Shown here: positions 7,455 to 15,758 of the stretch, one piece after another
Layout: each line of letters starts with the position of its first letter
Position numbering within the stretch: position 1 is the first letter of the stretch
NCBI GenBank assembly: GCA_017526445.1
Contig: JAFXRI010000097.1
Span: 1 to 44,574 of the forward strand
From: Ruminococcus sp.
Lineage (GTDB): Bacteria; Bacillota; Clostridia; Oscillospirales; Ruminococcaceae
Direction: 5' to 3'
DNA length: 44,574 bases
Program-made: the position numbers and the translations under genes
Notes under the pieces: model-generated
Database searches by the model: none
The model's input: only the letters and a program-made list of their open reading frames with translations
What the model was told of the DNA's origin: nothing

Positions 7455-9161
7455 TTGCTTAACCAGAAGATCGGCATTACAGCGACTGAGCTTTTTGCCT
7501 GCAACCCGTTCAGGGTGCTGGGCATCGCTGTTGATGCTACTAAGGCGGAGATAGACAGAAGATACAAGGAGTTCCTTGCTGCTGCAGGCGCCGGCAATTC
7601 CGCTTCGCTCAAGACGGAATACGACTTCAATTCGCTGCCTCCGTTCTCGAGAGATGCTGCCGCACTCAGAACGGCTTATGCAAAGCTCGCCAGCAACGGC
7701 TACCGCTGCTTTGCTTATTCCGACAGCCAGTTTACTGTTCCGCTCAATATTGATGACGTTGCTCTCAACCTGAGGGATATTTCCTGCTATGACTGCTTCC
7801 TCAGATGCTATATGTGGCTCGTTATCAATGATCCTAATATGGAAGAGCATATGCTTTGGATCTCGCTTGCAAAGCATATTGACAAGCTTATAACCTCCTC
7901 GCCCGATAAGTTCGAGAAATACTTCGACAACCGTTTCCCCGCTGAGATGATCGATCCTCAGAAAAGCTGCTACCGCTCATTCTATGTGACATTCTGCGAG
8001 ATCATCCTGCTGCCTCTGAAGGAAATGGTAAGGGGCTCGATGAAGTGTGACAATGCTACTGATATACTCAGGCTCAAGGGCATCGACGTGAACGAAAAGT
8101 TCGAGTTCATCGAGATACCTCAGGCCAATGTGCCCAAGGACGGTGCTCCTGCTCCCAAGCTGAAGATAGCTGTTAAGGACGGCGAAGAGTATTTCGATAC
8201 CAATACCGGAAAGATGGTATCCTTTGCAGGTTCTGCCGATGCAAAGGTAGAGAGCAACGAGTTCGAGCAGGCTGCTTCCGCCATTTCTGCTGACGAGATC
8301 CTTGAAGAGCCTGATGAGAAAGACGTTATCCCCGAGGAGCCCAGCTTCGTTCCCAAGGCTGAGGATGATGACGACTTCACGGCACGCAAGCCGCTGAGGT
8401 TCCAGTCCACCACCGATTCCAGCGGGGAGGGCACTACTGCTCCGAGGATGATAAAGCGTCCTGTAAATACGGGCATACTTACCAAGGAAAATGCCGAGAA
8501 CGTATCGGCTGCTCCGAGACCGGCAGCACCGAGACCTGCTGCTCCGAGACCGGCTGCTCCCGAAGCAGGGGAGACTGCACCGGATGACGGCAAGCAGACA
8601 GTTGCTCCCGCTATCAGAAAGAAAAAGCGTACAAGTCTTATAGATGAGGAAGCTCAGCAGCTGAGAAGAGATTCCACCGATATAAACCTCACCGAAGTTT
8701 CCGAGGACGAGGAAGAGGAGGAGAACATCTACACTGCTGCACTGGTACAGATGCTCCGTGCTAACAAGAGCAGGAACCAGTTCATGAAGGATGTTGATAC
8801 CAAGCACGTCTTCAACAACGGTGACACTCTGTCAGCTCCTGCAACTCCCGACCTGAAGATGGACGATATAAATATGAAGACCTACGATAAGACAAGGCTT
8901 GATTCGCCTTACGAGGTCGTTGACCGCGGCGGTGCTATGACGAGGGAGGAGAAGTACAGGAACGTCAAGATAGACGATATGCTGGATCCTCACATCGGAA
9001 ACAAGACACAGCGCGTTCAGTACGAGCCGGATGCTATCGAGACCTTCAAGAAGCATCAGGAAGAAAAGAAGCACTCGATCAAGAAGCTGATCGGTCTTGG
9101 CATATTTGCTCTGCTGGCAGTTGGTATCGTAGCTGCACTGCTGCTGATGGATCTTATCTGA
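7455..9161 (+). CDS. J-like domain protein with C-terminal membrane anchor, TTG start
   Basis: This 568-residue protein begins with a J-like fold: NPFRVLGIAVDATKAEIDRR near residues 16-35 resembles helices I-II of DnaJ. However, the HPD tripeptide needed to stimulate DnaK ATPase is absent, so a classic cochaperone role is doubtful. An alpha-helical region of about 200 residues follows, then an acidic disordered stretch, a PAAPRP repeat (about 356-375), another acidic block (EDEEEEE), and finally a basic segment and one membrane helix (about 548-567). The active part should face the cytosol, held by a tail anchor. The start is TTG with AAGGGGG 7 bases upstream. A strong terminator follows at 9213-9250. 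It may scaffold something at the membrane; this is inference. Confidence 0.78.
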   Translation: MLNQKIGITATELFACNPFRVLGIAVDATKAEIDRRYKEFLAAAGAGNSASLKTEYDFNSLPPFSRDAAALRTAYAKLASNGYRCFAYSDSQFTVPLNIDDVALNLRDISCYDCFLRCYMWLVINDPNMEEHMLWISLAKHIDKLITSSPDKFEKYFDNRFPAEMIDPQKSCYRSFYVTFCEIILLPLKEMVRGSMKCDNATDILRLKGIDVNEKFEFIEIPQANVPKDGAPAPKLKIAVKDGEEYFDTNTGKMVSFAGSADAKVESNEFEQAASAISADEILEEPDEKDVIPEEPSFVPKAEDDDDFTARKPLRFQSTTDSSGEGTTAPRMIKRPVNTGILTKENAENVSAAPRPAAPRPAAPRPAAPEAGETAPDDGKQTVAPAIRKKKRTSLIDEEAQQLRRDSTDINLTEVSEDEEEEENIYTAALVQMLRANKSRNQFMKDVDTKHVFNNGDTLSAPATPDLKMDDINMKTYDKTRLDSPYEVVDRGGAMTREEKYRNVKIDDMLDPHIGNKTQRVQYEPDAIETFKKHQEEKKHSIKKLIGLGIFALLAVGIVAALLLMDLI

Positions 9162-9212
9162 CCGGAAGAAACAGAATAATTTATGAGGCTGCACGAAAGG
9201 TCTCATATGCAG

Positions 9213-9250
9213 AATGTACCTTCACTCATACGGGTGAAGGTACATTTTTT
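9213..9250 (+). terminator. Terminator of the J-like gene
   Basis: AATGTACCTTCAC pairs with GTGAAGGTACATT (12 or more base pairs), followed by TTTTTT. Confidence 0.92.
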
Positions 9251-9260
9251 GCGAAATATC

Positions 9261-9286
9261 GCCCCGCTGCCGTAAAGCAGCGGGGC
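9261..9286 (-). terminator. GC hairpin after the cohesin-like gene
   Basis: A perfect 10-base-pair stem GCCCCGCTGC / GCAGCGGGGC with a 6-base loop lies about 40 bases beyond the stop of the minus-strand gene. Only GATATTTCGC follows on that strand, so it is a weak intrinsic terminator or a 3'-end stabilising hairpin. Confidence 0.5.
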
Positions 9287-9328
9287 GGTCGGGTATTCAG
9301 AACTTATTTATGAGATGCGGTCTCCGGA

Positions 9329-11350
9329 TCATTTCTTTTCCTTGCCGGAGGTTTTGCGGTTAACTATCAGTATGCTTATCGACCAGAGAATATATCCGCC
9401 GCATACGATATAGATGATGTTCCTTGCCGTGTGGCTCTCGCCGGTGCCGGGGTTATTTCCGGCGGGGCTGCCTGCCTGCTGAGAAGCGTGGATAACTGCC
9501 TTCTCGATTTCTGATGATGCAGTCAGGTCAGTCTTTTCCGCCGATGTCACGCTGTTTACGTTTTCTGCAGGGCTCCGATCCTCTCCTATGCCGGATCCCT
9601 CGCTGCCTGCGTATTCAGCAATGTCATCATCTTCATCTTCTTCGCCGCTGCCGTCGAAGCTGTTGCCGTCTGCGCCGTCGTTATCGTCTGTATCGCCGCC
9701 GGCATCTATGTCATTGTCGTCAGTATCGTCGTCTGTATCGCCGCTGACGTCAATGTCATCATCGTCGTTATCGTCGTCTGTATCGCCGCCGGCATCTATG
9801 TCATTGTCGTCAGTATCGTCGTCTGTATCGCCGCCGGCATCTATGTCATTGTCGTCAGTATCGTCGTCTGTATCGCCGCTGGTGTCAATGTCATTGCCGT
9901 CATCATCGTCATCTGAGCCGCCGCTGATCTCAGCGTCTATCGTATCTGGGGCGTTCACGTTGGTATCGGTCTCGATGAACTTTACGGAATTGACCTTGAA
10001 ATCTGCGTTATCCTTGAGATAGTAGAGCGCTACCACAAGATCGCTGGACAGGTGGGAGGGAACTACGGACCTTACCGTCCAGATCTCCTCGGAGTCGGAG
10101 CGGAGCTTTTCGTTCTGCTTCTGATACTGGCCGTCCATTATCAGTCCGATGCCGCCGTTGGCTGCTGCGGAGGCTTCCACAGCGATCTCAACGTCATAGC
10201 TCTTATCGGGATCAAGGCCGTAATCTCTCGGGGAGATATTATAGGAAACGAAAGTCTCGGAGTTGAAGTCTCCGCCTTCCTGGTGATAAACGAAAAGGGA
10301 AGAGCCGTCTTCATTCTGTACTACGGCAGCAGGCTGCTCTGCGGGGGAATCGTCTTCTGCGGGAGCTTCGGTCTCTTCAGGAGCCTCAGTCTCTTCGGGA
10401 GCTTCGGTCTCGGCAGAGGTCTCTTCCTGATCGGTCTTCTCTGTTTCCTCTGCGGGAGCAGTTTCTTCGGTCTCCTCAGCGGGGGTCTCAGTGATCTCAG
10501 CGGGGATCTCCTCCTCGGGCGCAGCTGACGTGGAAGTGGTTGTTTCTTCCGGCTCTGTCACCGCTTCGGCAGTAGTAGTAGGAGTAGGTGTTGTTGTTGT
10601 TTCGGCTGCGGTTGTTGTGGCCTTAGTTGTAGTTGTGGCCTTAGTTGTAGTAGTGGCCTTAGTTGTGGTAGTAGCCTTAGTTGTGGTCGTGGCCTTGGTT
10701 GTGGTCGTGGCCTTGGTTGTGGTCGTGGCCTTGGTTGTAGTCGTGGCCTTTGTTGTAGTAGTCGCCTTTGCTGTGGTAGTGGCTTTTGTGGTGGTGACCT
10801 TCGGTGTAGTCGTTGCAGCCTGCGGACCGTTAACAGTCAGCGGAACTGAGTTGTACGCCGAGTTGACAAAGCTGCCGTTTGATGCGGATACCATCGTCTC
10901 CACATCGACAGAGAAGTCTATATCTCCCTTTGCGCCGGACTTGACATCGAAAGAGGCCAGAGCCAGAGGCGAGCTGTTCAGGATATTCGTATTCATAAGG
11001 TTTGCGCCGACGATCCTGATAACTCCGTCTGCATAAACATAGTTCGTGATAACGGAGAAGCTTCCGGAAATATTGTACTTGTTGTCAGTCTCCCACTCGC
11101 TGGGGATATGTACATCGACCTTGGAAGGATCGTATCTCAGGTTAAGAGTAAAGCCCGAAGCACCCATCTCGTTGGGAATGTAACCGACTGAGACGTCGAT
11201 CCTGTCTCCGGCGGAGACTGTCTGCTTATTTGCCGAAAGTGTTATCTCATTTGCAGCTGATGCAGATGTGCCGAGCATCGAAAACATTGATGTCAGCATC
11301 ATCACGGCGGTAGCTATCGAAAGCGCAGCCTTGTTTACCCGAAATCTCAT
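9329..11350 (-). CDS. Surface protein with cohesin-like domain and possible sortase signal
   Basis: A signal peptide (about residues 1-33) leads to a cohesin-like beta domain (about 35-178). It opens ITLSANKQTVSAGDRIDVSV and includes GFTLNLRYDPSKVDV, the pattern by which cohesins bind dockerins. Then come a TTTKA repeat linker (about 185-260), a Glu-rich linker, a second beta domain (about 345-475) that I cannot name, Asp-rich 15-residue repeats, and the C-terminus NPGTG (633-637), hydrophobic helix (644-664), RKTSGKEKK. That end has the form of a sortase signal with N in place of L, though a plain membrane anchor is possible. I chose the ATG at 11350 because GGGAGGA abuts the earlier ATG (11359) and stands 9 bases from this one. 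The protein may hold dockerin-bearing enzymes at the cell surface; this is inference. Confidence 0.82.
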   Translation of the reverse strand: MRFRVNKAALSIATAVMMLTSMFSMLGTSASAANEITLSANKQTVSAGDRIDVSVGYIPNEMGASGFTLNLRYDPSKVDVHIPSEWETDNKYNISGSFSVITNYVYADGVIRIVGANLMNTNILNSSPLALASFDVKSGAKGDIDFSVDVETMVSASNGSFVNSAYNSVPLTVNGPQAATTTPKVTTTKATTTAKATTTTKATTTTKATTTTKATTTTKATTTTKATTTTKATTTTKATTTTKATTTAAETTTTPTPTTTAEAVTEPEETTTSTSAAPEEEIPAEITETPAEETEETAPAEETEKTDQEETSAETEAPEETEAPEETEAPAEDDSPAEQPAAVVQNEDGSSLFVYHQEGGDFNSETFVSYNISPRDYGLDPDKSYDVEIAVEASAAANGGIGLIMDGQYQKQNEKLRSDSEEIWTVRSVVPSHLSSDLVVALYYLKDNADFKVNSVKFIETDTNVNAPDTIDAEISGGSDDDDDGNDIDTSGDTDDDTDDNDIDAGGDTDDDTDDNDIDAGGDTDDDNDDDDIDVSGDTDDDTDDNDIDAGGDTDDNDGADGNSFDGSGEEDEDDDIAEYAGSEGSGIGEDRSPAENVNSVTSAEKTDLTASSEIEKAVIHASQQAGSPAGNNPGTGESHTARNIIYIVCGGYILWSISILIVNRKTSGKEKK
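9658..9900 (-). repeat. 45-base repeats encoding Asp-rich units
   Basis: Within the surface-protein gene, near-identical 45-base units encode 15-residue blocks of the type GDTDDDTDDNDIDAG. The close match at DNA level points to recent expansion. The segment would be a stiff, strongly acidic, possibly calcium-binding stalk near the wall. Confidence 0.85.
10602..10798 (-). repeat. 15-base repeats encoding TTTKA units
   Basis: About ten tandem 15-base units encode TTTKA, a Thr-rich linker of the kind found between domains of cellulolytic surface proteins and often glycosylated. Length variation between strains is likely. Confidence 0.88.
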
Positions 11351-11480
11351 AGTACTCATTCCTCCCGTCGGTCAAAAGGTCAGTGGACATATGTCTATGC
11401 GGCTTTTGTTAACTGTGTTTACTGTAACAAACAGTCCAAAAAACGGTCCAGCCGCAGATAATATTGTATTTTGTATAGAA

Positions 11481-11509
11481 ATTATAGCAACCGTCGAAAT
11501 AAAAATCAA
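11481..11509 (-). promoter_or_regulatory. Promoter of the cohesin-like gene
   Basis: On the minus strand, TTGATT (11504-11509), 17 bases and TATAAT (11481-11486) with TG one base upstream, an extended -10. This predicts a leader of about 120 bases. Confidence 0.85.
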
Positions 11510-11615
11510 TAGTCATTTTATTCAATAATATCCGCGTAATTTTGGGCATTATGCGACGAACAAACTTTCACGCCAAATATATGGTCAAGGGTAGATTATC
11601 GGACACAATATATAC

Positions 11616-11632
11616 TGTAATCAAAATGTAAC
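11616..11632 (+). promoter_or_regulatory. WalR-like box 1
   Basis: TGTAATCAAAATGTAAC fits the published WalR/YycF consensus TGTWAH-N5-TGTWAH exactly. It lies in the 414-base gap between the CotH gene and the cohesin-like gene, about 110 bases upstream of the latter's -35 element. On the minus strand a TATATT lies 3 bases beyond the box. Regulation by WalR is inferred from the motif alone. Confidence 0.5.
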
Positions 11633-11659
11633 TATTTGTTTTTTGGCAGAAAAGGCGGA

Positions 11660-11676
11660 TGTAAACTTTTTGTTAA
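11660..11676 (+). promoter_or_regulatory. WalR-like box 2
   Basis: TGTAAACTTTTTGTTAA also fits TGTWAH-N5-TGTWAH exactly, 27 bases beyond box 1 and in the same orientation. The pair falls between the CotH terminator and the promoter of the cohesin-like gene. Confidence 0.5.
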
Positions 11677-11694
11677 CCGTTTGTGACGAGGATG

Positions 11695-11729
11695 TACAAA
11701 AAAACGGACGGTCAGAAACGGCCGTCCGT
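11695..11729 (-). terminator. Terminator of the CotH gene
   Basis: On the minus strand, ACGGACGG and CCGTCCGT pair around a 10-base loop, followed by TTTTTTT. Confidence 0.92.
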
Positions 11730-11764
11730 GTGGATCAATTATCCGGTTTTTTACGCACTTTGGA

Positions 11765-13774
11765 TCAGAACTGTTTTTTCACCCAGTCGATGATCTTGGT
11801 GATGCCTCTTTCTCTGCCCTTGATGAAATCCCTTATGCAGGCTGCGGAAGCATATCCTCCGCTGACAGCATCCTCTGCAGTGCCGGCGCCATTATAGCGC
11901 TCGAAGAACTGATCGAAGAGGGGGGAGTACTGCGCTGTCAGCTCGTCAAGCTTGGCGAGCAGCTTATCGCTGCTGTAAATGTCTCCGGACATACCTTCAA
12001 GTCTTGAGAGGTAATCGTTCCGGAAGCCTTCGTTGGTCATCAGGTATGCAAAGCACAGCACGCAGGGGTTGTTCGTACCCATATCCAGCAGGCCCTTGGG
12101 CTTGTAGTTGTCTTCCTTGACGGTATTGACTGAGCTGTCGGAGCGTCCCGAGACGCCGCCGAACTCCATATCATAGAACATAAATCTCCAGCGGCCGTCA
12201 GCGTACTCATTGGAGGGATCGGTGTTGGCAGTCTTCCACATAGACCAGTTCTTGCCCGGCCAGTCCCACTTGTTGTTTATCCATACCTCCGAGAGGAAAT
12301 AGTCACGGCAGCTCTCGATGTCCACCAGCTTGGAGAATTCCTCATAATCCTCGGCAGACTCTATGGAGCGGTGAGATTTGAAGAAGTCCATGAGCGGCTG
12401 GAAGTAGTAATTTTCCTTGGCACCGTCGGGCAGGTCGCCTTCGTCCAGCTTATATCCGCTGGCGTACTTTTCGGCGTCGCCCTTATATATGACGACGTCC
12501 TTCTTCTCCACGCCGAAGTGGTCTTTGAAATAGCTCTGGGAATAGTCTTCCTCGAGGACATAGAGCCCCCAGTATTCGCCGTTGAGATACACCACGCAGG
12601 GACGCGAGGCCTTGGTGGTGCAGTCGAGGGACTGGGAGACCATCTGCCAGTAGGTATCGTTGAATTTGGCTGTGAAGGCACAGTTGCCGCCTGCGCGGAG
12701 CACAAGTGTCTTGAAGCTGTCTATATCCTCGCCGGAGGAAGTTTTCAGTCCCTTGAATATGCTGCCGTGGAAGCGTTTATCGCCGTACTCCTCTCTCGCA
12801 TAGAGACGGAGGCCTTTTTGCAGGTCTGAGCGCGAATAGTTGCCCTGGATGCGCACGCCGCAGTCCTGTGAGAACACAGTCGCGGTACCGTCAGGACTGA
12901 TCTCGAAAAGCTCGGCATGGGCGGCACGTTCCCACTCCCTGCCCTTCTGCTTGTAGTTGGCATCGACCTGACGGGCGGTCTCGGGTTCATAGGAACCGCC
13001 GTTCTTGATATATACGGGCAGGTCCTTCTCGAAGATATCGCCCTTGACGTAGATGCCCCTGTCGGAGGAGAAAAGGTCGTCGTGATCCATAGAGAGGGAG
13101 ACTACTGCCAGGGGAGTGCCCATAGCTTTGCAGCTGTCGGCAAGGCCCTGGATATGCTCTTCAGCTGTTCCGATGAAATAGGTGTTTGAAAAAGCCTTGG
13201 TGAAAGTGCCGTCGTCCATTTCCGCACAGGCGCGGAGCACTGTGATCTTATCGACCGCATCGTCGGAGGGAGGCTTTATTGTGCATACGAAGCCGCGCTC
13301 GGCAAAGTTTACCTCGTTGAAATTGCCGGAGATGAGGGTGGTGTCCACGGCTGAAGCGACATTGGGATCGCCGTCACGCTTATCGATCTCTACGGCGCCT
13401 TCGTACTTCTTTTTCGTACTGCTGGTGCGGGGATCGGAGCCGTCGGTGGTATAGTACACGGTACCGCCGTCTTTTGAGGTGAGTTCCACCGACTGCTTCT
13501 GAGGATACACGCCTCCGGCGGCTGAGAAGCTGACAACGGAGGCATTCTCATTGATCGCCGGCTTTGGCTCTGAGGTCCTGCTCTCATCGGCGGAGCCGGA
13601 CTGTTCGGGACTTTCGGAGTTTTCAGCTGTGCTTGCGTCCTTGCCGCTGTCGGCAGAGCTTGCTGTTTCCGAGCTGTCCGGGGATGAAGCTGCCCCGGAG
13701 GAGCTGTCGCTTCCGGCACAGCCTGCCAGCAGCACGGCAGCAGCCAGCACTGAGAGCAGTTTTCTGTTGTTCAT
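11765..13774 (-). CDS. Lipoprotein with CotH kinase-like domain
   Basis: This 669-residue lipoprotein has a signal peptide with lipobox LLAGC (lipidated Cys19) and a Ser-rich linker (about 20-75). A chitobiase C-terminal-like repeat follows (GGTVYYTTDGSDPRTSS, about 95-140), then a CotH domain recognised by GVRIQGNYSRSDLQKGLRLY, VYLNGEYWGLYVLEEDY and RWRFMFYDMEFGG. CotH proteins are atypical kinases known from spore coats, and CotH domains also occur in ruminococcal cellulosomal proteins. An extracellular anchored kinase or scaffold is plausible. I chose the ATG at 13774 because AGGAAGGA stands 9 bases upstream, whereas it abuts the ATG at 13783. It has its own terminator (11695-11729). A TGCTACAAT extended -10 (13828-13836) is the likely promoter, with a TGTAAT/ATTACA inverted repeat just downstream. 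Confidence 0.9.
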   Translation of the reverse strand: MNNRKLLSVLAAAVLLAGCAGSDSSSGAASSPDSSETASSADSGKDASTAENSESPEQSGSADESRTSEPKPAINENASVVSFSAAGGVYPQKQSVELTSKDGGTVYYTTDGSDPRTSSTKKKYEGAVEIDKRDGDPNVASAVDTTLISGNFNEVNFAERGFVCTIKPPSDDAVDKITVLRACAEMDDGTFTKAFSNTYFIGTAEEHIQGLADSCKAMGTPLAVVSLSMDHDDLFSSDRGIYVKGDIFEKDLPVYIKNGGSYEPETARQVDANYKQKGREWERAAHAELFEISPDGTATVFSQDCGVRIQGNYSRSDLQKGLRLYAREEYGDKRFHGSIFKGLKTSSGEDIDSFKTLVLRAGGNCAFTAKFNDTYWQMVSQSLDCTTKASRPCVVYLNGEYWGLYVLEEDYSQSYFKDHFGVEKKDVVIYKGDAEKYASGYKLDEGDLPDGAKENYYFQPLMDFFKSHRSIESAEDYEEFSKLVDIESCRDYFLSEVWINNKWDWPGKNWSMWKTANTDPSNEYADGRWRFMFYDMEFGGVSGRSDSSVNTVKEDNYKPKGLLDMGTNNPCVLCFAYLMTNEGFRNDYLSRLEGMSGDIYSSDKLLAKLDELTAQYSPLFDQFFERYNGAGTAEDAVSGGYASAACIRDFIKGRERGITKIIDWVKKQF

Positions 13775-13896
13775 AGAGATCATTCCTTCCTGTGATATTG
13801 CGTAAATGCGTTATTGTAATTGATTACATTGTAGCACAGCCCCGTGAAAAAAGCTATATTATATTTTTGCGCTATATCACTTTATTATCATTACCT

Positions 13897-13941
13897 AAAA
13901 AAGAGCAAAGAAAGAGCAGGTGCAGCGGTCTGCACCTGCTC
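13897..13941 (-). terminator. Terminator after the YbaK gene
   Basis: On the minus strand, a perfect 12-base-pair stem GAGCAGGTGCAG / CTGCACCTGCTC with a 4-base loop is followed by TTTCTTTGCTCTTTTTT. It ends the two-gene unit of the DUF4317 protein and the YbaK deacylase. Confidence 0.92.
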
Positions 13942-13964
13942 CGGAATAGGTTTTTCCGGGACAC

Positions 13965-14441
13965 TTATACTATGTCGGCCGGCTCGATCCGCACTATCCT
14001 GCGGAGGCTGTCGAGGGAAAGCTCTATCTGGAGACCGACTCTTCCGCCGCTGCAGAAGATCTCCGGGAAGGTCTCGGCGGTCTTATGTATAAAAGTCGGG
14101 AAGGCTTTCTTCATCCCGATGGGGGAGCATCCGCCGTGGACGTAGCCGGTGAGCGGCAGCAGATCCTTCGCTTTTATCATCTCGACAGATTTTTCGCCTG
14201 CGGCTTTGGCGGCCTTTTTCAGGTCGAGCTCCTCGGCGACGGGGACCATGAACACATAGTTTTTTCCTGTCTTTGGGGAGACGGTCACCAGCGTTTTGAA
14301 TACGCGCTCCTTATCCTGGCCCAGAGCCTCGGCTATCTCAGCGCCGGAGCGTTCAGCGGGAAGCCCGTGGTCATATTCTTTGAATGGTATCTTCTTCTGT
14401 GCCAGCGCACGGGTGGCATTGGTCTGAGTTATATTCTTCAT
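13965..14441 (-). CDS. ybaK: YbaK/EbsC-family aminoacyl-tRNA deacylase
   Basis: This 158-residue protein belongs to the YbaK branch of the INS editing superfamily. These free-standing enzymes hydrolyse Cys-tRNA(Pro), made by error by prolyl-tRNA synthetase. Family features are visible: TNATRALAQKKIPFKEYDH at the N-terminus, ERVFKTLV with the catalytic Lys, GYVHGGCSPIGMKK, and FCSGGRVGLQIELS near the C-terminus. The length is typical. I prefer the ATG at 14441, with a weak GAGTG before it; an in-frame GTG at 14450 would add three residues. The upstream gene stops at 14451-14453, so the two genes are translationally close. Confidence 0.93.
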   Translation of the reverse strand: MKNITQTNATRALAQKKIPFKEYDHGLPAERSGAEIAEALGQDKERVFKTLVTVSPKTGKNYVFMVPVAEELDLKKAAKAAGEKSVEMIKAKDLLPLTGYVHGGCSPIGMKKAFPTFIHKTAETFPEIFCSGGRVGLQIELSLDSLRRIVRIEPADIV

Positions 14442-14450
14442 AGCAGTCAC

Positions 14451-15584
14451 TCACTTGATGTTGGTGGGCATACCGTTTACCGAGACCTCGGGATCGTCAA
14501 GGGCGATCACAAGGCAGCGCCTGCCGTCAATATTCTCGCATCTTACCTTGTCCTGAGCGTCCTTGCCGATGTTCACGGTTATGGAGGGGGCGGTGAGCAC
14601 AGTCTTTCGCTCGATAAGGTTCACAGCGGTCAGAGGCTTCTCGCCCATAGCGTTCTCAAAGACCTTGGGCAGATGCTCGAGCTTTTCCTGGGAAACGCCC
14701 GACTCCCAGAGAATATTTTTCAGCTCCTGCTGGCCGATAGTAGCGGGCTCGGTCTCGTGGGCAGATCTGTCCACCAGGTCGGTGATCTTGTCGTTTACTT
14801 CGGTTATCAGGTCATAGTCCAGTTCGTCGCCTACCACATTCCCGAGGATAGCGTGGAATGTCTCCTTCTCGTTTTGGAAGGACATCACGAACTCACAGCC
14901 AAGCAGGTCGTTGACTACCGAAGTGTTAGGCTTGTTGGGCTTCTGGGAATACACCAGCACGCCGTTTATATCCGGCTGCCGGTCTGAGAACAGCGGGAAC
15001 AGGAAGCCGTCCGAGGGCATTCCGATGATGCGGTCGGCGGTGGTCTTCTTGACGATAGCTTCCTGCTCGTCCGAGAAGATGAGCCCGTCGTAGCGGAGGT
15101 CCACCGGGCATATGGCTGTGATGATGAAGTTATAGTCGATCTCGCTCTCTGCATCGTCGGTGAGCTCGTCATTCTTATTCTTGTTCAGCACGCTGTAAGT
15201 GCAGTGTGCTGAAAATACGGCGTAGGTCGAAACGTACTGCATCCTTTCGGTGATAGCCGAGAGAAACTTGTCCACCAGCTCATCGTCTGTGAGCTTTGAC
15301 TTCACCAGCGAGTACATAAAGGGCTGCATACCGCCGTCAAGGTAAGCATCCTTGGGAAATGCATATTCTTTAAGGTGTCTTCCGAAGCTTCCGGAGAGTG
15401 TTTTTTTGAGTATGGCCATAATAAGCTCGCTCTCATCCTGGGGCAGCACGTTGAAGAGGGTATTGGACTTGAACTTTATGTTCTTTTCGCTGTCAACGAA
15501 AGCCTGCACCACCTGGCCTATTGTGAAGAAGCCCACCTTTTCCGAGAAGTTCCGCTTTATCTCGTTTATCTCTTTTTTGTTCAT
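14451..15584 (-). CDS. DUF4317 family protein
   Basis: This 377-residue cytosolic protein matches the DUF4317 family of Firmicutes as I remember it. It starts MNKKEINEIKRNFSE, has a DSEKN motif in the first strand, a KKTLSGSFG block near residue 60, and a long C-terminal part ending in a small beta segment (GRRCLVIALDDPEVSVNG). No function is known for the family, and I see no catalytic signature. GGAGG lies 8 bases before the ATG, and a consensus promoter lies at 15634-15662. The YbaK gene follows almost without a gap, and the pair shares one terminator. Confidence 0.85.
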   Translation of the reverse strand: MNKKEINEIKRNFSEKVGFFTIGQVVQAFVDSEKNIKFKSNTLFNVLPQDESELIMAILKKTLSGSFGRHLKEYAFPKDAYLDGGMQPFMYSLVKSKLTDDELVDKFLSAITERMQYVSTYAVFSAHCTYSVLNKNKNDELTDDAESEIDYNFIITAICPVDLRYDGLIFSDEQEAIVKKTTADRIIGMPSDGFLFPLFSDRQPDINGVLVYSQKPNKPNTSVVNDLLGCEFVMSFQNEKETFHAILGNVVGDELDYDLITEVNDKITDLVDRSAHETEPATIGQQELKNILWESGVSQEKLEHLPKVFENAMGEKPLTAVNLIERKTVLTAPSITVNIGKDAQDKVRCENIDGRRCLVIALDDPEVSVNGMPTNIK

Positions 15585-15633
15585 TAAAACGCCTCCGACA
15601 GATTATTCTTGCTCTCAAAAGAGGAACAGTACC

Positions 15634-15662
15634 ATTATAGCACAGCCGCATTCTTTTTTCAA
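15634..15662 (-). promoter_or_regulatory. Promoter of the DUF4317-ybaK unit
   Basis: On the minus strand, TTGAAA (15657-15662), 17 bases and TATAAT (15634-15639) with an adjacent TGC, an extended -10. Confidence 0.9.
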
Positions 15663-15683
15663 GCGCTTTTTTGGCAGCAATAC

Positions 15684-15712
15684 TTGAAATTGTATTTTTG
15701 CTGTGTTATAAT
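15684..15712 (+). promoter_or_regulatory. Promoter of the isochorismatase-like gene
   Basis: TTGAAA (15684-15689), 17 bases and TATAAT (15707-15712). It is divergent from the DUF4317 promoter, with the two -35 elements 21 bases apart. Confidence 0.9.
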
Positions 15713-15758
15713 ATTTTAGAAGACTGTCGGAATATGCCGCTTTAGGGGAGTGAAGCTT

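Noticed and set aside
10602..10798. CRISPR-like array from the regular 15-base repeats
   Set aside because: The units are contiguous, lack spacers and keep the reading frame as TTTKA codons of the surface protein.
13815..13833. WalR box upstream of the CotH gene
   Set aside because: TGTAAT and ATTACA are in inverted, not direct, orientation and the spacing is wrong; mentioned only as a possible operator.
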